64,000 nt of DNA, taken from assembly GCF_001184025.1 (NCBI RefSeq), contig NZ_BBYG01000015.1, positions 1-64,000 on the forward strand, written 5' to 3'. Every line of letters begins with the position of its first letter. Position 1 is the first letter of the stretch. A program made the translations under genes and the position numbers. The DNA comes from Streptomyces maremycinicus (GTDB taxonomy: Bacteria > Actinomycetota > Actinomycetes > Streptomycetales > Streptomycetaceae). Shown piece by piece: positions 51,568 to 60,931 of this stretch. The notes under the pieces were generated by a model. It ran no database searches. It was not told where the DNA came from and worked only from the letters and a program-made list of their open reading frames with translations.

Positions 51568-51579
51568 GAACGCTCACAG
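51564..51579. promoter_or_regulatory. LacI-family operator CTGTGAACGCTCACAG
   Basis: Arms CTGTGA/TCACAG around ACGC, overlapping the -10 region and start site of the ABC promoter. Typical LacI/GalR operator for the lacI gene at the end of the same operon. Confidence 0.7.
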
Positions 51580-51677
51580 ACAGCAGGGCGGCTTCTCGCG
51601 ACGGGCGAGGAGCCCGCCCATGCGATCGCATGGCAGGTTTTCGCACCGGGCGAGAACCCAGGTCAGGGGAGAGATCC

Positions 51678-53006
51678 ATGCCCAACACGAAGCGTCGGCG
51701 GCTCTTTGTCAGAGGTGCGGCTGCCACCCTCGCCGCCACCCTCGGCGCCACCGCACTCGCCGCCTGCGGCTCGTCCGACGAGGACAGCGCCGAGTCCGGG
51801 CCGGTCTCGCTCACGTACTGGACGTGGACGCCCGGCATGGACAAGGTCGTGGACCTGTGGAACAAGGGCGAGGGCAAGAAGGACCAGATCACCGTCACGG
51901 TGAAGAAGCAGGCGTCCGGCGACACGCTGGTCACCAAGATCCTCACCGCGCACAAGGCGGGCAAGGCCCCCGACCTGGTCCAGGCCGAGTACCAGGCCCT
52001 GCCGACGCTGGTCAGCAATGACGCGCTGGCGGACATAGGCAAGAACGTCGGCGACGCGAAGAGCAAGTTCGCCGACGGTGTCTGGCAGCAGACCACGCTG
52101 GGCACGGACGCCGTCTACGCGGTGCCGCAGGACATCGGCCCGATGATGTTCTACTACCGCGCGGACCTCTTCGAGAAGTACGGCCTGACGGTCCCCACGA
52201 CCTGGGAGCAGTTCGCGGCGACCGCCCGCGCGCTGAAGGAGAAGGCTCCGGACACGGACCTCACCACGTTCTCCGCCAACGACTCCGGACTCTTCGCGGG
52301 CCTCGCCCAGCAGGCCGGCGCCAAGTGGTGGACCACCTCCGGCGACAAGTGGAACGTCGGCATCAACGACGCGGCCACCAAGAAGGTCGCCGACTTCTGG
52401 GGCGGCCTCGTCAAGGAGGGCGCCATCGACAACCAGCCGATGTACACGCCGGCCTGGAACAAGGCGCTCAACACCGGCAAGCAGATCGCCTGGGTCTCCG
52501 CCGTGTGGGCGCCGGGCACCCTGACCACCGCCGCGCCCGACACCAAGGGCAAGTGGGCCATGGCCCCGCTCCCCCAGTGGTCGGCCGACGAGAACGTCAC
52601 CGGCAGCTGGGGCGGATCCTCCACGGCCGTGACGACGGACTCCGAGCACAAGGACGCCGCCGCAAGGTTCGCCGCCTGGCTGAACACCGACGGCGACGCC
52701 CTCAACGCGCTGGCCAAGGAGAGCGGCATCTACCCCGCCTCCACCTCCGCCCAGCTCAGCGGCGCCTTCACCACCCCGCCGGACTACTTCTCGAACCAGG
52801 CGGACTTCTACACCACGGCCGCCAAGATCGCGAAGACCACGGCGCCGTCGGCCTGGGGCCCGAACGTGAACGTCGCCTACACGACCTTCAAGGACGCCTT
52901 CGGCGCCGCCGCGAAGGACAAGTCCGACTTCTCCGCCGCACTGGACAAGATGCAGGCGGACACCGTCGCCGACATGAAGAAGCAGGGCTTCGAGGTCTCC
53001 GAGTGA
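51678..53006 (+). CDS. ABC transporter substrate-binding lipoprotein (family 1 sugar)
   Basis: 442 residues. The RRRLFVRGAA start and lipobox LAACGSS (Cys about residue 31) give a lipoprotein with a twin-arginine-like prefix. The mature domain is a sugar-binding protein (LTYWTWTPG, APDLVQAEYQALP, SWGGSSTAV). Context says galacto-oligosaccharides. ATG 51678 has GGGGAGAG upstream. Operon: SBP, two permeases, LacI, each coupled by 4-bp stop/start overlaps. No ATPase gene, so the shared ATPase (MsiK type in streptomycetes) is assumed. Confidence 0.95.
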   Translation: MPNTKRRRLFVRGAAATLAATLGATALAACGSSDEDSAESGPVSLTYWTWTPGMDKVVDLWNKGEGKKDQITVTVKKQASGDTLVTKILTAHKAGKAPDLVQAEYQALPTLVSNDALADIGKNVGDAKSKFADGVWQQTTLGTDAVYAVPQDIGPMMFYYRADLFEKYGLTVPTTWEQFAATARALKEKAPDTDLTTFSANDSGLFAGLAQQAGAKWWTTSGDKWNVGINDAATKKVADFWGGLVKEGAIDNQPMYTPAWNKALNTGKQIAWVSAVWAPGTLTTAAPDTKGKWAMAPLPQWSADENVTGSWGGSSTAVTTDSEHKDAAARFAAWLNTDGDALNALAKESGIYPASTSAQLSGAFTTPPDYFSNQADFYTTAAKIAKTTAPSAWGPNVNVAYTTFKDAFGAAAKDKSDFSAALDKMQADTVADMKKQGFEVSE

Positions 53007-53941
53007 CCACCGCACACCGCCGGAGGTCGTACGGGGTCAAGGGGGCCCCGTACGCCTTCCTGCTCCCCGCGACGCTCCTGTTCGCCCTGTTCTTCGCGCT
53101 GCCCATCGGGTACGCGCTGTGGCTCAGCTTCCGCAAGGTGCACGTCTCGGGCCTCGGCCTGGGTTCGGGCGCGCGGCGGGAGGTCTGGGCCGGCCTCGGG
53201 AACTACACCGCCGCCTTCACCGACAGCGAGCTGCTCGACGGCGCGCTGCGCGTCCTCGGCTACGGCTGCATCGTCGTCCCGGTGATGCTGGGCCTGGCGC
53301 TGCTGCTCGCGCTGATGCTCGACGCCGACAAGGTGCGGCTCGCGCCGTTCACCCGGCTCGCGATCTTCCTGCCCTACGCCATCCCCGGCGTGGTGGCGGC
53401 GCTGCTGTGGGGCTTCCTCTATCTGCCCGACGTCAGCCCGTTCTACTTCGTGCTGGAGAAGCTGGGTCTGCCGCAGCCGGACCTGCTGGACGGCGGCCCG
53501 CTCTACCTCGCCCTGTCGAACATCGCGGTCTGGGGCGGCACCGGCTTCAACATGATCGTCATCTACACCTCGCTCCAGGCCATCCCGGCCGAGGTGTACG
53601 AGGCGGCGAAGCTCGACGGCGCCACCCCGACGCAGATCGCGCTGCGGATCAAAATCCCGATGGTGGCGCCCTCGCTGGTGCTCACCTTCTTCTTCTCGAT
53701 CATCGCCACGCTCCAGGTCTTCAACGAGCCGACCACCCTCAAGCCGCTCACCAACTCCGTGTCCACGACCTGGAGTCCGCTGATGAAGGTGTACCGGGAC
53801 GCGTTCGGCACCGGTGACCTCTACCAGGCGGCCGCCGAGGCCGTGATCATCGCCTTCGCCACGCTGGTGCTCTCCTTCGGCTTCCTGCGGGCCGCGAACC
53901 GTCGCAACAAGCAGGACGCCAGTCATGAAGGGGCACGATGA
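53003..53941 (+). CDS. Sugar ABC transporter permease (MalF-type)
   Basis: 312 residues, six membrane helices, with the EAA loop AAKLDGATPTQIALRIKIPM near residue 205-224 for ATPase contact. GTG 53003 overlaps the SBP stop (GTGA). Partner of the next permease in the galactoside importer. Confidence 0.95.
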   Translation: MTTAHRRRSYGVKGAPYAFLLPATLLFALFFALPIGYALWLSFRKVHVSGLGLGSGARREVWAGLGNYTAAFTDSELLDGALRVLGYGCIVVPVMLGLALLLALMLDADKVRLAPFTRLAIFLPYAIPGVVAALLWGFLYLPDVSPFYFVLEKLGLPQPDLLDGGPLYLALSNIAVWGGTGFNMIVIYTSLQAIPAEVYEAAKLDGATPTQIALRIKIPMVAPSLVLTFFFSIIATLQVFNEPTTLKPLTNSVSTTWSPLMKVYRDAFGTGDLYQAAAEAVIIAFATLVLSFGFLRAANRRNKQDASHEGAR

Positions 53942-54843
53942 GTTCTCTCGCCGTCCAGAAGGCCTCCTCGGCCACCGGCACCCAGGGCACCGCCCGCCGC
54001 CGTCCGCCGCTGCGCGGCCGGATCGCCCTGGTGCCGACGATCGCGCTGCTGCTGGGCGCGGTCTACTGCCTGCTCCCGGTGGCGTGGGTGGTCATCGCGT
54101 CCACCAAGTCCGGCAGTGAGCTGTTCTCCACGTTCACGTTCCTGCCGGGCAGCGGCTTCACCGACAACGTGCACGACCTCAACGCCTACCGCGACGGCAT
54201 CTACTGGCGGTGGATGGCCAACTCCGGCCTCTACGCCGTGCTCGGCGCGCTGCTGTCGACGGCCGTGTCGGCGTTCAGCGGCTACGCGCTGGCGACCTAC
54301 CGCTTCCGGGGCCGCGAGTCACTGTTCAACGTCCTGCTGGCGGGTGTGCTGATGCCGCCGATCATCCTCGCCATCCCCCAGTACCTGCTGATGGCGAAGG
54401 CGGACCTCACGGACTCCTACTGGGCCGTGCTGCTGCCGCAGATCCTCTCCCCCTACGGCGTCTACCTCGCGCGCATCTACGCGGCCGCGGCCGTGCCGAG
54501 CGATGTGGTGGAGGCCGGCCGGATGGACGGGGCGAGCGAGTGGCGGATCTTCACCAGGGTCGCGCTGCCGATGATGGTGCCCGGCATGGTGACGGTGTTC
54601 CTGTTCCAGTTCGTAGCGATATGGAACAACTTCCTGCTGCCGTACATCATGCTCAGTGACGACGAGAAGTTCCCGATCACCCTCGGTCTGTTCACGCTCC
54701 TCGAACAGGGCGCCAACACCCCGGCGCTCTACACGCTGGTGATCACCGGCGCGTTCCTCGCGGTGATCCCGCTGGTGGCGCTCTTCCTGGTCATTCAGCG
54801 GTTCTGGAGCCTGGACCTGCTGTCCGGAGCCGTAAAGTCATGA
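53938..54843 (+). CDS. Sugar ABC transporter permease (MalG-type)
   Basis: 301 residues, six helices, EAA motif EAGRMDGASEWRIFTRVALPM near 193-213. ATG 53938 overlaps the previous stop (ATGA). A MalG-like partner of the first permease; ends with a short cytosolic tail and overlaps lacI by ATGA. Confidence 0.95.
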   Translation: MSSLAVQKASSATGTQGTARRRPPLRGRIALVPTIALLLGAVYCLLPVAWVVIASTKSGSELFSTFTFLPGSGFTDNVHDLNAYRDGIYWRWMANSGLYAVLGALLSTAVSAFSGYALATYRFRGRESLFNVLLAGVLMPPIILAIPQYLLMAKADLTDSYWAVLLPQILSPYGVYLARIYAAAAVPSDVVEAGRMDGASEWRIFTRVALPMMVPGMVTVFLFQFVAIWNNFLLPYIMLSDDEKFPITLGLFTLLEQGANTPALYTLVITGAFLAVIPLVALFLVIQRFWSLDLLSGAVKS

Positions 54844-55874
54844 CCATGAACAATGGTGCGGGGGGCCGGCGCAGACCGCCGACCATCCACGACGTGGCGC
54901 GGGAGGCGGGAGTCTCCCGGGGCACCGTCTCGCGCGTGCTCAACGGTGGACACTATGTGAGCCCCGCCGCGGCCGAGGCGGTCAACGCCGCCATCCGCAG
55001 GACGGGTTACGTCGTGAACCGGCACGCCCGTTCCCTGATCACCGGCCGCTCCGACTCCGTCGGCTTCCTGCTGACGGAGCCCCAGGAGCGGTTCTTCGAG
55101 GACCCCAACTTCAATGTCCTGCTGCGCGGCTGTACGCAGGCGCTGGCCGCGCACGACATCCCCCTCCTGCTGATGCTGGCCGGGACGGAGGACGAACGGC
55201 GGCGCATCACGCGGTACATCACCGCCGGACATGTCGACGGGGTGCTGCTGGTCTCCAGCCACTCCGGGGACCCGATCGCCACCGAGCTGCGTGAGGCGGG
55301 TGTGCCGCTGGTGGCGTGCGGCAAGCCGATCGGGATCGGGTCCAAGGTGAGCTATGTGGCCGCCGACGACCGCGACGGCGCCCGGGACATGGTGCGCCAT
55401 CTGCTCGCGCAGGGCCGTCGGCGGGTCGGCGTGGTCACGGGCCCGCTGGACACCCCCGGCGGTGTGGAGCGCCTCGCCGGCTACCGGGAGGTGCTCGCCG
55501 AGGCGGGCGTCGACTACGACGAGAGCATCGTCGTCCCGGGCGACTACAGCCGGGCCAGCGGTGAGGCGGGCGCCGAGCGGCTGCTGGCGCAGGCGCCGGA
55601 CCTCGACGCGGTGTTCGTCGCCTCCGACCTGATGGCGCAGGGCGTGCTGACGGCTCTGCACCGGGCCGGCCGGCGGGTGCCCGAGGACGTCGCGGTCGGC
55701 GGCTTCGACGACTCCCCGGCGGCGACGGCGGCCAGCCCCTCCCTCACCACGATCCGGCAGCCCTGGGACCGGATCAGCAACGAGATGGTCCGGGTGCTCC
55801 TCGCCCAGATAGGGGGCGAGGACCCGGCGGCGGTGATCCTGCCGACGGAGCTGGTGAAGCGGGAGTCGACGTAG
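54840..55874 (+). CDS. LacI family transcriptional repressor of the galactoside operon
   Basis: 344 residues. N-terminal helix-turn-helix (TIHDVAREAGVSRGTVSRVLNGG) and hinge helix, then a periplasmic-binding-like effector domain with VFVASDLMAQGVLTALHRAG and GGFDDSPAATAASPSLTTIRQP. Last gene of the ABC operon, coupled by ATGA. It should bind the palindrome at 51564 and be released by a galactoside. Confidence 0.94.
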   Translation: MTMNNGAGGRRRPPTIHDVAREAGVSRGTVSRVLNGGHYVSPAAAEAVNAAIRRTGYVVNRHARSLITGRSDSVGFLLTEPQERFFEDPNFNVLLRGCTQALAAHDIPLLLMLAGTEDERRRITRYITAGHVDGVLLVSSHSGDPIATELREAGVPLVACGKPIGIGSKVSYVAADDRDGARDMVRHLLAQGRRRVGVVTGPLDTPGGVERLAGYREVLAEAGVDYDESIVVPGDYSRASGEAGAERLLAQAPDLDAVFVASDLMAQGVLTALHRAGRRVPEDVAVGGFDDSPAATAASPSLTTIRQPWDRISNEMVRVLLAQIGGEDPAAVILPTELVKREST

Positions 55875-56004
55875 CCGAGCGGCCGGTGCGGGCCGAACCG
55901 GTCAGGATCGGAGAAGCCGTCCGCGGCTCCCCGGCCTAGCGTGAGTGGTGCGGGAGCACGAACCGTTCCCGCGCACCGCACCGCACCTCACCGAGGAGAA
56001 CGCC

Positions 56005-56355
56005 ATGACCGCCGGCCTTCAGACGATCATCTACCCCGTCAAGGACCTCGACCGGGCGAAGGCCCTGTTCAGCGCGCTGCTGGGGGTCGAGCCGTACGCC
56101 GACGAGCCGTACTACGTCGGCTACAAGGCCGAAGGGCAGGACGTGGGCCTCGACCCGAACGGCCACGGCAAGGGCATGACCGGACCGGTTCCGTACTGGC
56201 ATGTCACGGACCTGCGCGAGCGGCTCGCGGCGCTGGTGGCGGCCGGGGCGGAGCTGCTTCAGGACGCCCAGGACGTCGGCGGGGGCCGGCTGATCGCCTT
56301 CGTGAAGGACGCCGACGGCAATCTGGTGGGTCTGCTCCAGGACCCCGCCGCCTGA
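56005..56355 (+). CDS. VOC (glyoxalase/dioxygenase fold) protein
   Basis: 116 residues, one pair of beta-alpha-beta-beta-beta units: TIIYPVKDLDRAKALFSALLGVEP, and VKDADGNLVGLLQDP at the end. Small VOC proteins include fosfomycin-resistance-like and lactoylglutathione lyase-like members; the substrate is unknown. ATG 56005 has a GAGGAG site. Followed by a MarR gene 73 bp on, which may control it. Confidence 0.9.
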   Translation: MTAGLQTIIYPVKDLDRAKALFSALLGVEPYADEPYYVGYKAEGQDVGLDPNGHGKGMTGPVPYWHVTDLRERLAALVAAGAELLQDAQDVGGGRLIAFVKDADGNLVGLLQDPAA

Positions 56356-56380
56356 GGCGGCCCGAACCGCTTGCGCCCGC

Positions 56381-56392
56381 ACTAGTTGCACA
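56381..56392. promoter_or_regulatory. ACTAGTTGCACA motif upstream of marR
   Basis: Identical to half of the 22-bp fadH palindrome at 16242. Here it is single and not part of a perfect palindrome (GCACTAGTTGC rather than GCAACTAGTTGC). Confidence 0.35.
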
Positions 56393-56428
56393 CTCAATGA
56401 ATCGCCGTTCCGGTGTTACCGTGCAGGT

Positions 56429-56821
56429 ATGGCAGCGAAGACGGCCGGGGCGGGCCTCGAAGAGCGGTGGCGGGACATCCTGTCGGTGCACGCGCGCACG
56501 ATGTGCGAGATCGATCGCGTGCTGCATCCGCACGGCCTCGGAGCGAGCGACTTCGAGGTGCTCGACATCCTCGCCTCCGAGACGCCCCGGGAGGGCGACC
56601 ACTGCCGGGTGCAGAACCTCGTCGGGCGGGTGCACCTCAGCCAGAGTGCGCTGTCCCGGCTCATCGGCCGCCTGGAGAAGGAAGGCCTGGTCGAGCGTTC
56701 CGTCTGTGTGGAGGACCGGCGCGGGGTGTGGGTCTCCCTCACCCGCAAGGGCCGCGATCTGCACACCGAGGTGCTGCCGCTCCAGCGGGCGGTACTGGGC
56801 CGGATGCTGACCGGGTCGTAG
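56429..56821 (+). CDS. MarR family transcriptional regulator
   Basis: 130 residues with winged helix VQNLVGRVHLSQSALSRLIGRLEKEGLVERS and wing EDRRGVWVSLTRKG. Start ATG 56429; a TTACCG -10 element ends seven bases before it, so the message may be leaderless. Could autoregulate through the ACTAGTTGCACA motif and, by sequence match, might act on the fadH operator. Confidence 0.9.
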   Translation: MAAKTAGAGLEERWRDILSVHARTMCEIDRVLHPHGLGASDFEVLDILASETPREGDHCRVQNLVGRVHLSQSALSRLIGRLEKEGLVERSVCVEDRRGVWVSLTRKGRDLHTEVLPLQRAVLGRMLTGS

Positions 56822-56913
56822 GCACGGGACCACCCGGCTCCCCCGGGGCGCGGGACCGCCCGGCTCCCCCGGCGCGGGGGAGCCCGGTCGGCGGTCCGGG
56901 GGGCGTGCGCGGG

Positions 56914-57312
56914 TCAGCGGGCCAGCAGGGTGCGGACCCCCTCCGAGGTGAGCGTCAACGGATGGTCGCCGGCCGCGTCGATGGAGAGAGACAGCTCACC
57001 GGTCGGCCACTGCGCGGCGAGCGCGCCGAGGGGCACGAGCCGGTAGCGGGCGACCTCCGGCAGCAGGTCAGCCATCTCCGGTTCGGAGGTGAAGACCGGC
57101 ACCACGGGTGACCCACCGGGCTGTTCGAGGACGGGCAGCGCGACGGTGGCCGGGTTGGTGACGTCCTCGTCGAGGGCGTCGTCGGGGACGGGCACGAGGA
57201 CGTCGCAGTGCGCGAGCGTGTCCAGTGCGGCGGTGTCCTCGGTGTCCCGGGCCAGCGCGTCCAGTGCCAGCGCGGCGGGGTTGTTGACGCGGTCGTGCGC
57301 GGGTGTCTCCAT
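56914..57312 (-). CDS. SseB-like N-terminal domain protein
   Basis: 132 residues. The pattern LDTLAHCDVLVPVPDD... PVVPVFTSEPEMADLLP... YRLVPLGALAAQWP is that of the SseB N-terminal domain, common in streptomycetes as a stand-alone protein of unknown function. ATG 57312 has a GGGGAGAT site. Transcribed convergently with the MarR gene. Confidence 0.85.
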   Translation of the reverse strand: METPAHDRVNNPAALALDALARDTEDTAALDTLAHCDVLVPVPDDALDEDVTNPATVALPVLEQPGGSPVVPVFTSEPEMADLLPEVARYRLVPLGALAAQWPTGELSLSIDAAGDHPLTLTSEGVRTLLAR

Positions 57313-57519
57313 GACGATCTCCCCTGGTAGCGGGCCGGTAGCGGCGGTCCGGCCACGCGTACCCGACCGTCCACCGCTCAATCCCCCGTCGGCGCCCCGG
57401 GGCCTCACCGCCACCCGCCCGGCACACATCCGGGTGAACCGTGCGATCCGTGTGGCCCATGGGAAGGCGGCCGAGGTGCGGTCGCGGCCCCGGTCGGCAC
57501 CTCCGGTGTCACCGAAACG

Positions 57520-57650
57520 TCCCGGAGGCTTCCCGGGGGTCTCCCGGAGACCTCCCGGAGGCGTCCCGGAGGTCTCCCGGGGCCCCTCAGAGGTCTCTCC
57601 CCTGGCTTCTCGCACGTCTCCCGACGGGTCTCCCGATGGCGTCCCGTCGC
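57520..57650. repeat. Imperfect TCTCCCGGAGG-type repeats before gap
   Basis: The 426-bp gap between the SseB-like gene and gap holds a run of degenerate TCTCCCGG/CCCGGAGG elements at roughly 12-bp spacing. The alternating CCCGG/CCGGG content could form hairpins. No ORF here has real coding bias. A weak promoter (TTCAAT near 57677, TAGCAT near 57702) lies beyond it. Confidence 0.5.
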
Positions 57651-57738
57651 GGGTGCACAGCTGAGCGCGGGGCCGCTTCAATGATCGAAACACCGCAGGG
57701 TTAGCATATGAGCGCCACCTAGCTCGAAAGATAGGCCC

Positions 57739-59184
57739 GTGACGCTCAACGACGATTCGTTCACCAACTGGAAGAACCGCGAGGAGATCGCGGAGTCGAT
57801 GATCCCGATGATCGGGAAGCTGCACCGCGAGCGGGACGTGACCGTCCTGCTGCACAGCCGCTCCCTGGTGAACAAGTCGGTGGTCAGCATCCTCAAGACC
57901 CACCGGTTCGCCCGCCAGATCGCCGGTGAGGAGCTCTCGGTCACCGAGACGCTGCCCTTCCTCGACGCCCTCACCGCGCTCGACCTCGGCCCGTCGCAGA
58001 TCGACATCGGCATGCTCGCCGCGACCTACCGGGCCGACGACCGGGGTCTGTCGGTGGCGGAGTTCACCGCCGAGGCCGTGGCCGGTGCCACCGGCGCGAA
58101 CAAGATCGACCGGCGCGAGCCGCGCGACGTCGTGCTGTACGGCTTCGGCCGCATCGGCCGGCTCGTCGCCCGGCTGCTCATCGAGAAGTCCGGCTCCGGC
58201 AACGGCCTGCGGCTGCGCGCCATCGTGGTGCGCGGCGGCGGCGAGCAGGATCTCGTCAAGCGCGCGTCCCTGCTGCGCCGCGACTCCGTGCACGGCCAGT
58301 TCCAGGGCACGATCACGGTCGACGAGGCCAACAACAAGATCATCGCCAACGGCAACGAGATCACGGTGATCTACGCCGACGACCCGAGCGAGGTCGACTA
58401 CACGGCGTACGGCGTCCGCGACGCCATCCTGATCGACAACACCGGCAAGTGGCGGGACCGCGCGGGCCTCGCCAAGCACCTGCGGCCGGGCATCGACAAG
58501 GTCGTGCTGACCGCGCCCGGCAAGGGCGATGTGCCGAACATCGTGCACGGCGTCAACCACGACACGATCAAGCCGGACGAGCGGATCCTGTCCTGCGCGT
58601 CCTGCACCACCAACGCGATCGTCCCGCCGCTGAAGGCGATGGCCGACGAGTACGGTGTGCTGCGCGGCCACGTGGAGACCGTCCACTCGTTCACCAACGA
58701 CCAGAACCTGCTGGACAACTACCACAAGGCCGACCGGCGCGGCCGTTCGGCGCCGCTGAACATGGTCATCACCGAGACCGGCGCGGCCTCCGCCGTCGCC
58801 AAGGCGCTGCCCGACCTCAAGGCGCCGATCACCGGCAGCTCGATCCGGGTGCCGGTGCCGGACGTCTCGATCGCGATCCTCAGCCTGCGCCTCGGCCGGG
58901 AGACGACCCGCGAGGACGTCCTCGAGTACCTCCGCGAGGTGTCGCTGACCTCGCCGCTCAAGCGCCAGATCGACTTCACCACGGCGCCGGACGCGGTCTC
59001 GATGGACTTCATCGGCTCGCGCCACTCCTCGATCATCGACGCCGGCGCCACCAAGGTCGACGGCGACAACGCGATCCTCTACCTCTGGTACGACAACGAG
59101 TTCGGCTACTCCTGCCAGGTGGTCCGGGTCGTCCAGCACGTCTCCGGGGTGGAGTACCCGACGTACCCGGCGACGGGCGTCTGA
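57739..59184 (+). CDS. gap: Glyceraldehyde-3-phosphate dehydrogenase, long form
   Basis: 481 residues: a ~125-residue helical N-terminal extension (TNWKNREEIAESMIPMIGKL) precedes a complete GAPDH. Rossmann start VVLYGFGRIGRLVARLL near 130; catalytic Cys289 in SCASCTTNAI; later GRGRSAPLNMVITETGAA and WYDNEFGYSCQV. This long class occurs in some actinobacteria beside the normal 330-residue enzyme. It may have distinct cofactor use or direction (gluconeogenic); cofactor choice cannot be read with certainty. GTG 57739. Terminator shared with gnd. Confidence 0.93.
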   Translation: MTLNDDSFTNWKNREEIAESMIPMIGKLHRERDVTVLLHSRSLVNKSVVSILKTHRFARQIAGEELSVTETLPFLDALTALDLGPSQIDIGMLAATYRADDRGLSVAEFTAEAVAGATGANKIDRREPRDVVLYGFGRIGRLVARLLIEKSGSGNGLRLRAIVVRGGGEQDLVKRASLLRRDSVHGQFQGTITVDEANNKIIANGNEITVIYADDPSEVDYTAYGVRDAILIDNTGKWRDRAGLAKHLRPGIDKVVLTAPGKGDVPNIVHGVNHDTIKPDERILSCASCTTNAIVPPLKAMADEYGVLRGHVETVHSFTNDQNLLDNYHKADRRGRSAPLNMVITETGAASAVAKALPDLKAPITGSSIRVPVPDVSIAILSLRLGRETTREDVLEYLREVSLTSPLKRQIDFTTAPDAVSMDFIGSRHSSIIDAGATKVDGDNAILYLWYDNEFGYSCQVVRVVQHVSGVEYPTYPATGV

Positions 59185-59222
59185 GCCGACGGCGGCGCAA
59201 GCCGGCAGAAGATCACGCAGGA

Positions 59223-59258
59223 GGAGTGGGGCGCCCTGGGCCGAGGGCGCCCCACTCC
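59223..59258. terminator. Bidirectional terminator between gap and gnd
   Basis: Perfect 15-bp arms GGAGTGGGGCGCCCT/AGGGCGCCCCACTCC with a 6-base loop between convergent genes. Confidence 0.85.
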
Positions 59259-59264
59259 CGTGTG

Positions 59265-60704
59265 TCAGGCCGACGTCTCCGGACGGCCGGCCTCGGACCA
59301 GTGGGTGTGGAAGGCGCCGGGACGGTCGGTGCGCTGGTAGGTGTGGGCGCCGAAGTAGTCGCGCTGGCCCTGGAGCAGGGCGGCCGGCAGCCGCTCCGCG
59401 CGCAGCGTGTCGTAGTGGGCGAGCGCCGCCGAGAAGGCCGGCACCGGGATGCCGCGGCGCGCGGCCGAGGCCACGGTCTCGCGCCAGGGCACCTGCGCGT
59501 CCGTGATCTCCATCGCGAACTCCATCTCGCCGAGCAGGCTGACCAGGTGCGGGTCTGCGGCGTACGCGGCGCGGATGCGGTCGAGGAACGAGGCGCGGAT
59601 GATGCAGCCGCCGCGCCAGATCCGGGCGACCGCGCCGAGGTCGATCTTCCAGCCGAACTCGCCGGCGGCGTCCTGGATCATCTTCCAGCCCTGGTCGTAG
59701 GCGATGACCTTCGAGGCGTACAGGGCGTGCTCGACCTGTGAGGTGAAGCGGGTGGCCTCGGTGCGGCTGAGCGGGGGCGTGGTGCCGCCGGGGAGGCCGG
59801 CGTAGGCGGCGCGCAGCGCGCTCTGGCCGGAGGAGGCCCGCGCGAAGGTGGCCTGGGCGATGGCGGTGACCGGGGAGCCGAGGTCCAGGGCGGTCTGCAC
59901 GGTCCAGCGGCCGGTGCCCTTCTGGCCGGCGGCGTCGGCGACGACGTCGACGAAGGCCAGGCCGGTGGTGGGGTCGGTGTGGGCGAGGACCTCGGCGGTG
60001 ATCTCGATCAGGTAGGAGCCGAGTCGGCCCTCGTTCCAGCCGCGGAAGATGTCGGCGATCTCCGCCGGGGTGTAGCCGGCGACCTGGCGCAGCAGGTCGT
60101 AGGCCTCGGCGATGAGCTGCATGTCGGCGTACTCGATGCCGTTGTGCACCATCTTGACGAAGTGCCCGGCCCCGTCGGTGCCGATGTGCGTGGCGCAGGG
60201 CTCGCCGCCGACCTTCGCGCTGATGGACTCGAACATCGGGCCGAGGACGTCGTACGACTCGGTCGAGCCGCCCACCATCACGGCGGGCCCGTTCAGCGCG
60301 CCCTCCTCGCCACCGGAGACACCGGCGCCGACGAAGTGGAGACCGCGCTCGCGCAGGGCCTCCTCGCGGCGGCGGGTGTCGGCGTAGTGCGCGTTGCCCC
60401 CGTCGATGATCATGTCGCCCGGCTCCAGGAGCGGGGCGAACTCGTCGATGACCGCGTCGGTGACCGCGCCCGCCTGCACCATGATCATCAGTCGGCGGGG
60501 GCGTTCGAGCGCGGCCACGAAGTCGGCGGCCGACTCGGCGGGGACGAAGGCGCCCTCGTGGCCGAACTCCTCGACGAGCGCGCGGGTACGACCGGCGGAG
60601 CGGTTGTGGACGGCGACGGTGTAGCCGTTGCGGGCGAAGTTGCGCGCGAGGTTGCGGCCCATCACGCCGAGGCCGGTGACGCCGATGGCGGCGGTTGCGT
60701 TCAC
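59265..60704 (-). CDS. gnd: 6-phosphogluconate dehydrogenase (NADP+-type, decarboxylating)
   Basis: 479 residues, the long (E. coli-like) class. GxGxxG start GVTGLGVMGRNLARN, the NRS segment for NADP 2'-phosphate recognition, GAGVSGGEEGALNGPAVMVGG, and KMVHNGIEYADMQ with the catalytic Lys. Oxidises 6-phosphogluconate to ribulose-5-P in the pentose phosphate pathway, whose sugar phosphates the phosphoketolase and RpiB at the other end of the window would use. GTG 60704. Confidence 0.96.
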   Translation of the reverse strand: MNATAAIGVTGLGVMGRNLARNFARNGYTVAVHNRSAGRTRALVEEFGHEGAFVPAESAADFVAALERPRRLMIMVQAGAVTDAVIDEFAPLLEPGDMIIDGGNAHYADTRRREEALRERGLHFVGAGVSGGEEGALNGPAVMVGGSTESYDVLGPMFESISAKVGGEPCATHIGTDGAGHFVKMVHNGIEYADMQLIAEAYDLLRQVAGYTPAEIADIFRGWNEGRLGSYLIEITAEVLAHTDPTTGLAFVDVVADAAGQKGTGRWTVQTALDLGSPVTAIAQATFARASSGQSALRAAYAGLPGGTTPPLSRTEATRFTSQVEHALYASKVIAYDQGWKMIQDAAGEFGWKIDLGAVARIWRGGCIIRASFLDRIRAAYAADPHLVSLLGEMEFAMEITDAQVPWRETVASAARRGIPVPAFSAALAHYDTLRAERLPAALLQGQRDYFGAHTYQRTDRPGAFHTHWSEAGRPETSA

Positions 60705-60931
60705 GAGGTACGTCCCTAGGATCGGTGGCGTGGTCGAAGGGGCGGGCGGCCCCCCGGTACCCCCAGGTACGCACCGTCGGCCGGTTCTTCTCGATCCGTC
60801 ACCGATTCCTTGCGGCGATCAGCGTTTCCGCGGGCCGGCCGGGTCCGGCCGGGCCCGGTCGAGCCCTTCCGACTCCGCCGGAACGACCCGCCGGAACAGC
60901 CCTGCCGGACGTCCCGGGCCCGGCAGATCCG

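Noticed and set aside
56914..60774. 1286-codon minus-strand open frame
   Set aside because: Fuses the SseB-like gene with antisense of GAPDH and an off-frame of gnd; only its last 132 codons are real.
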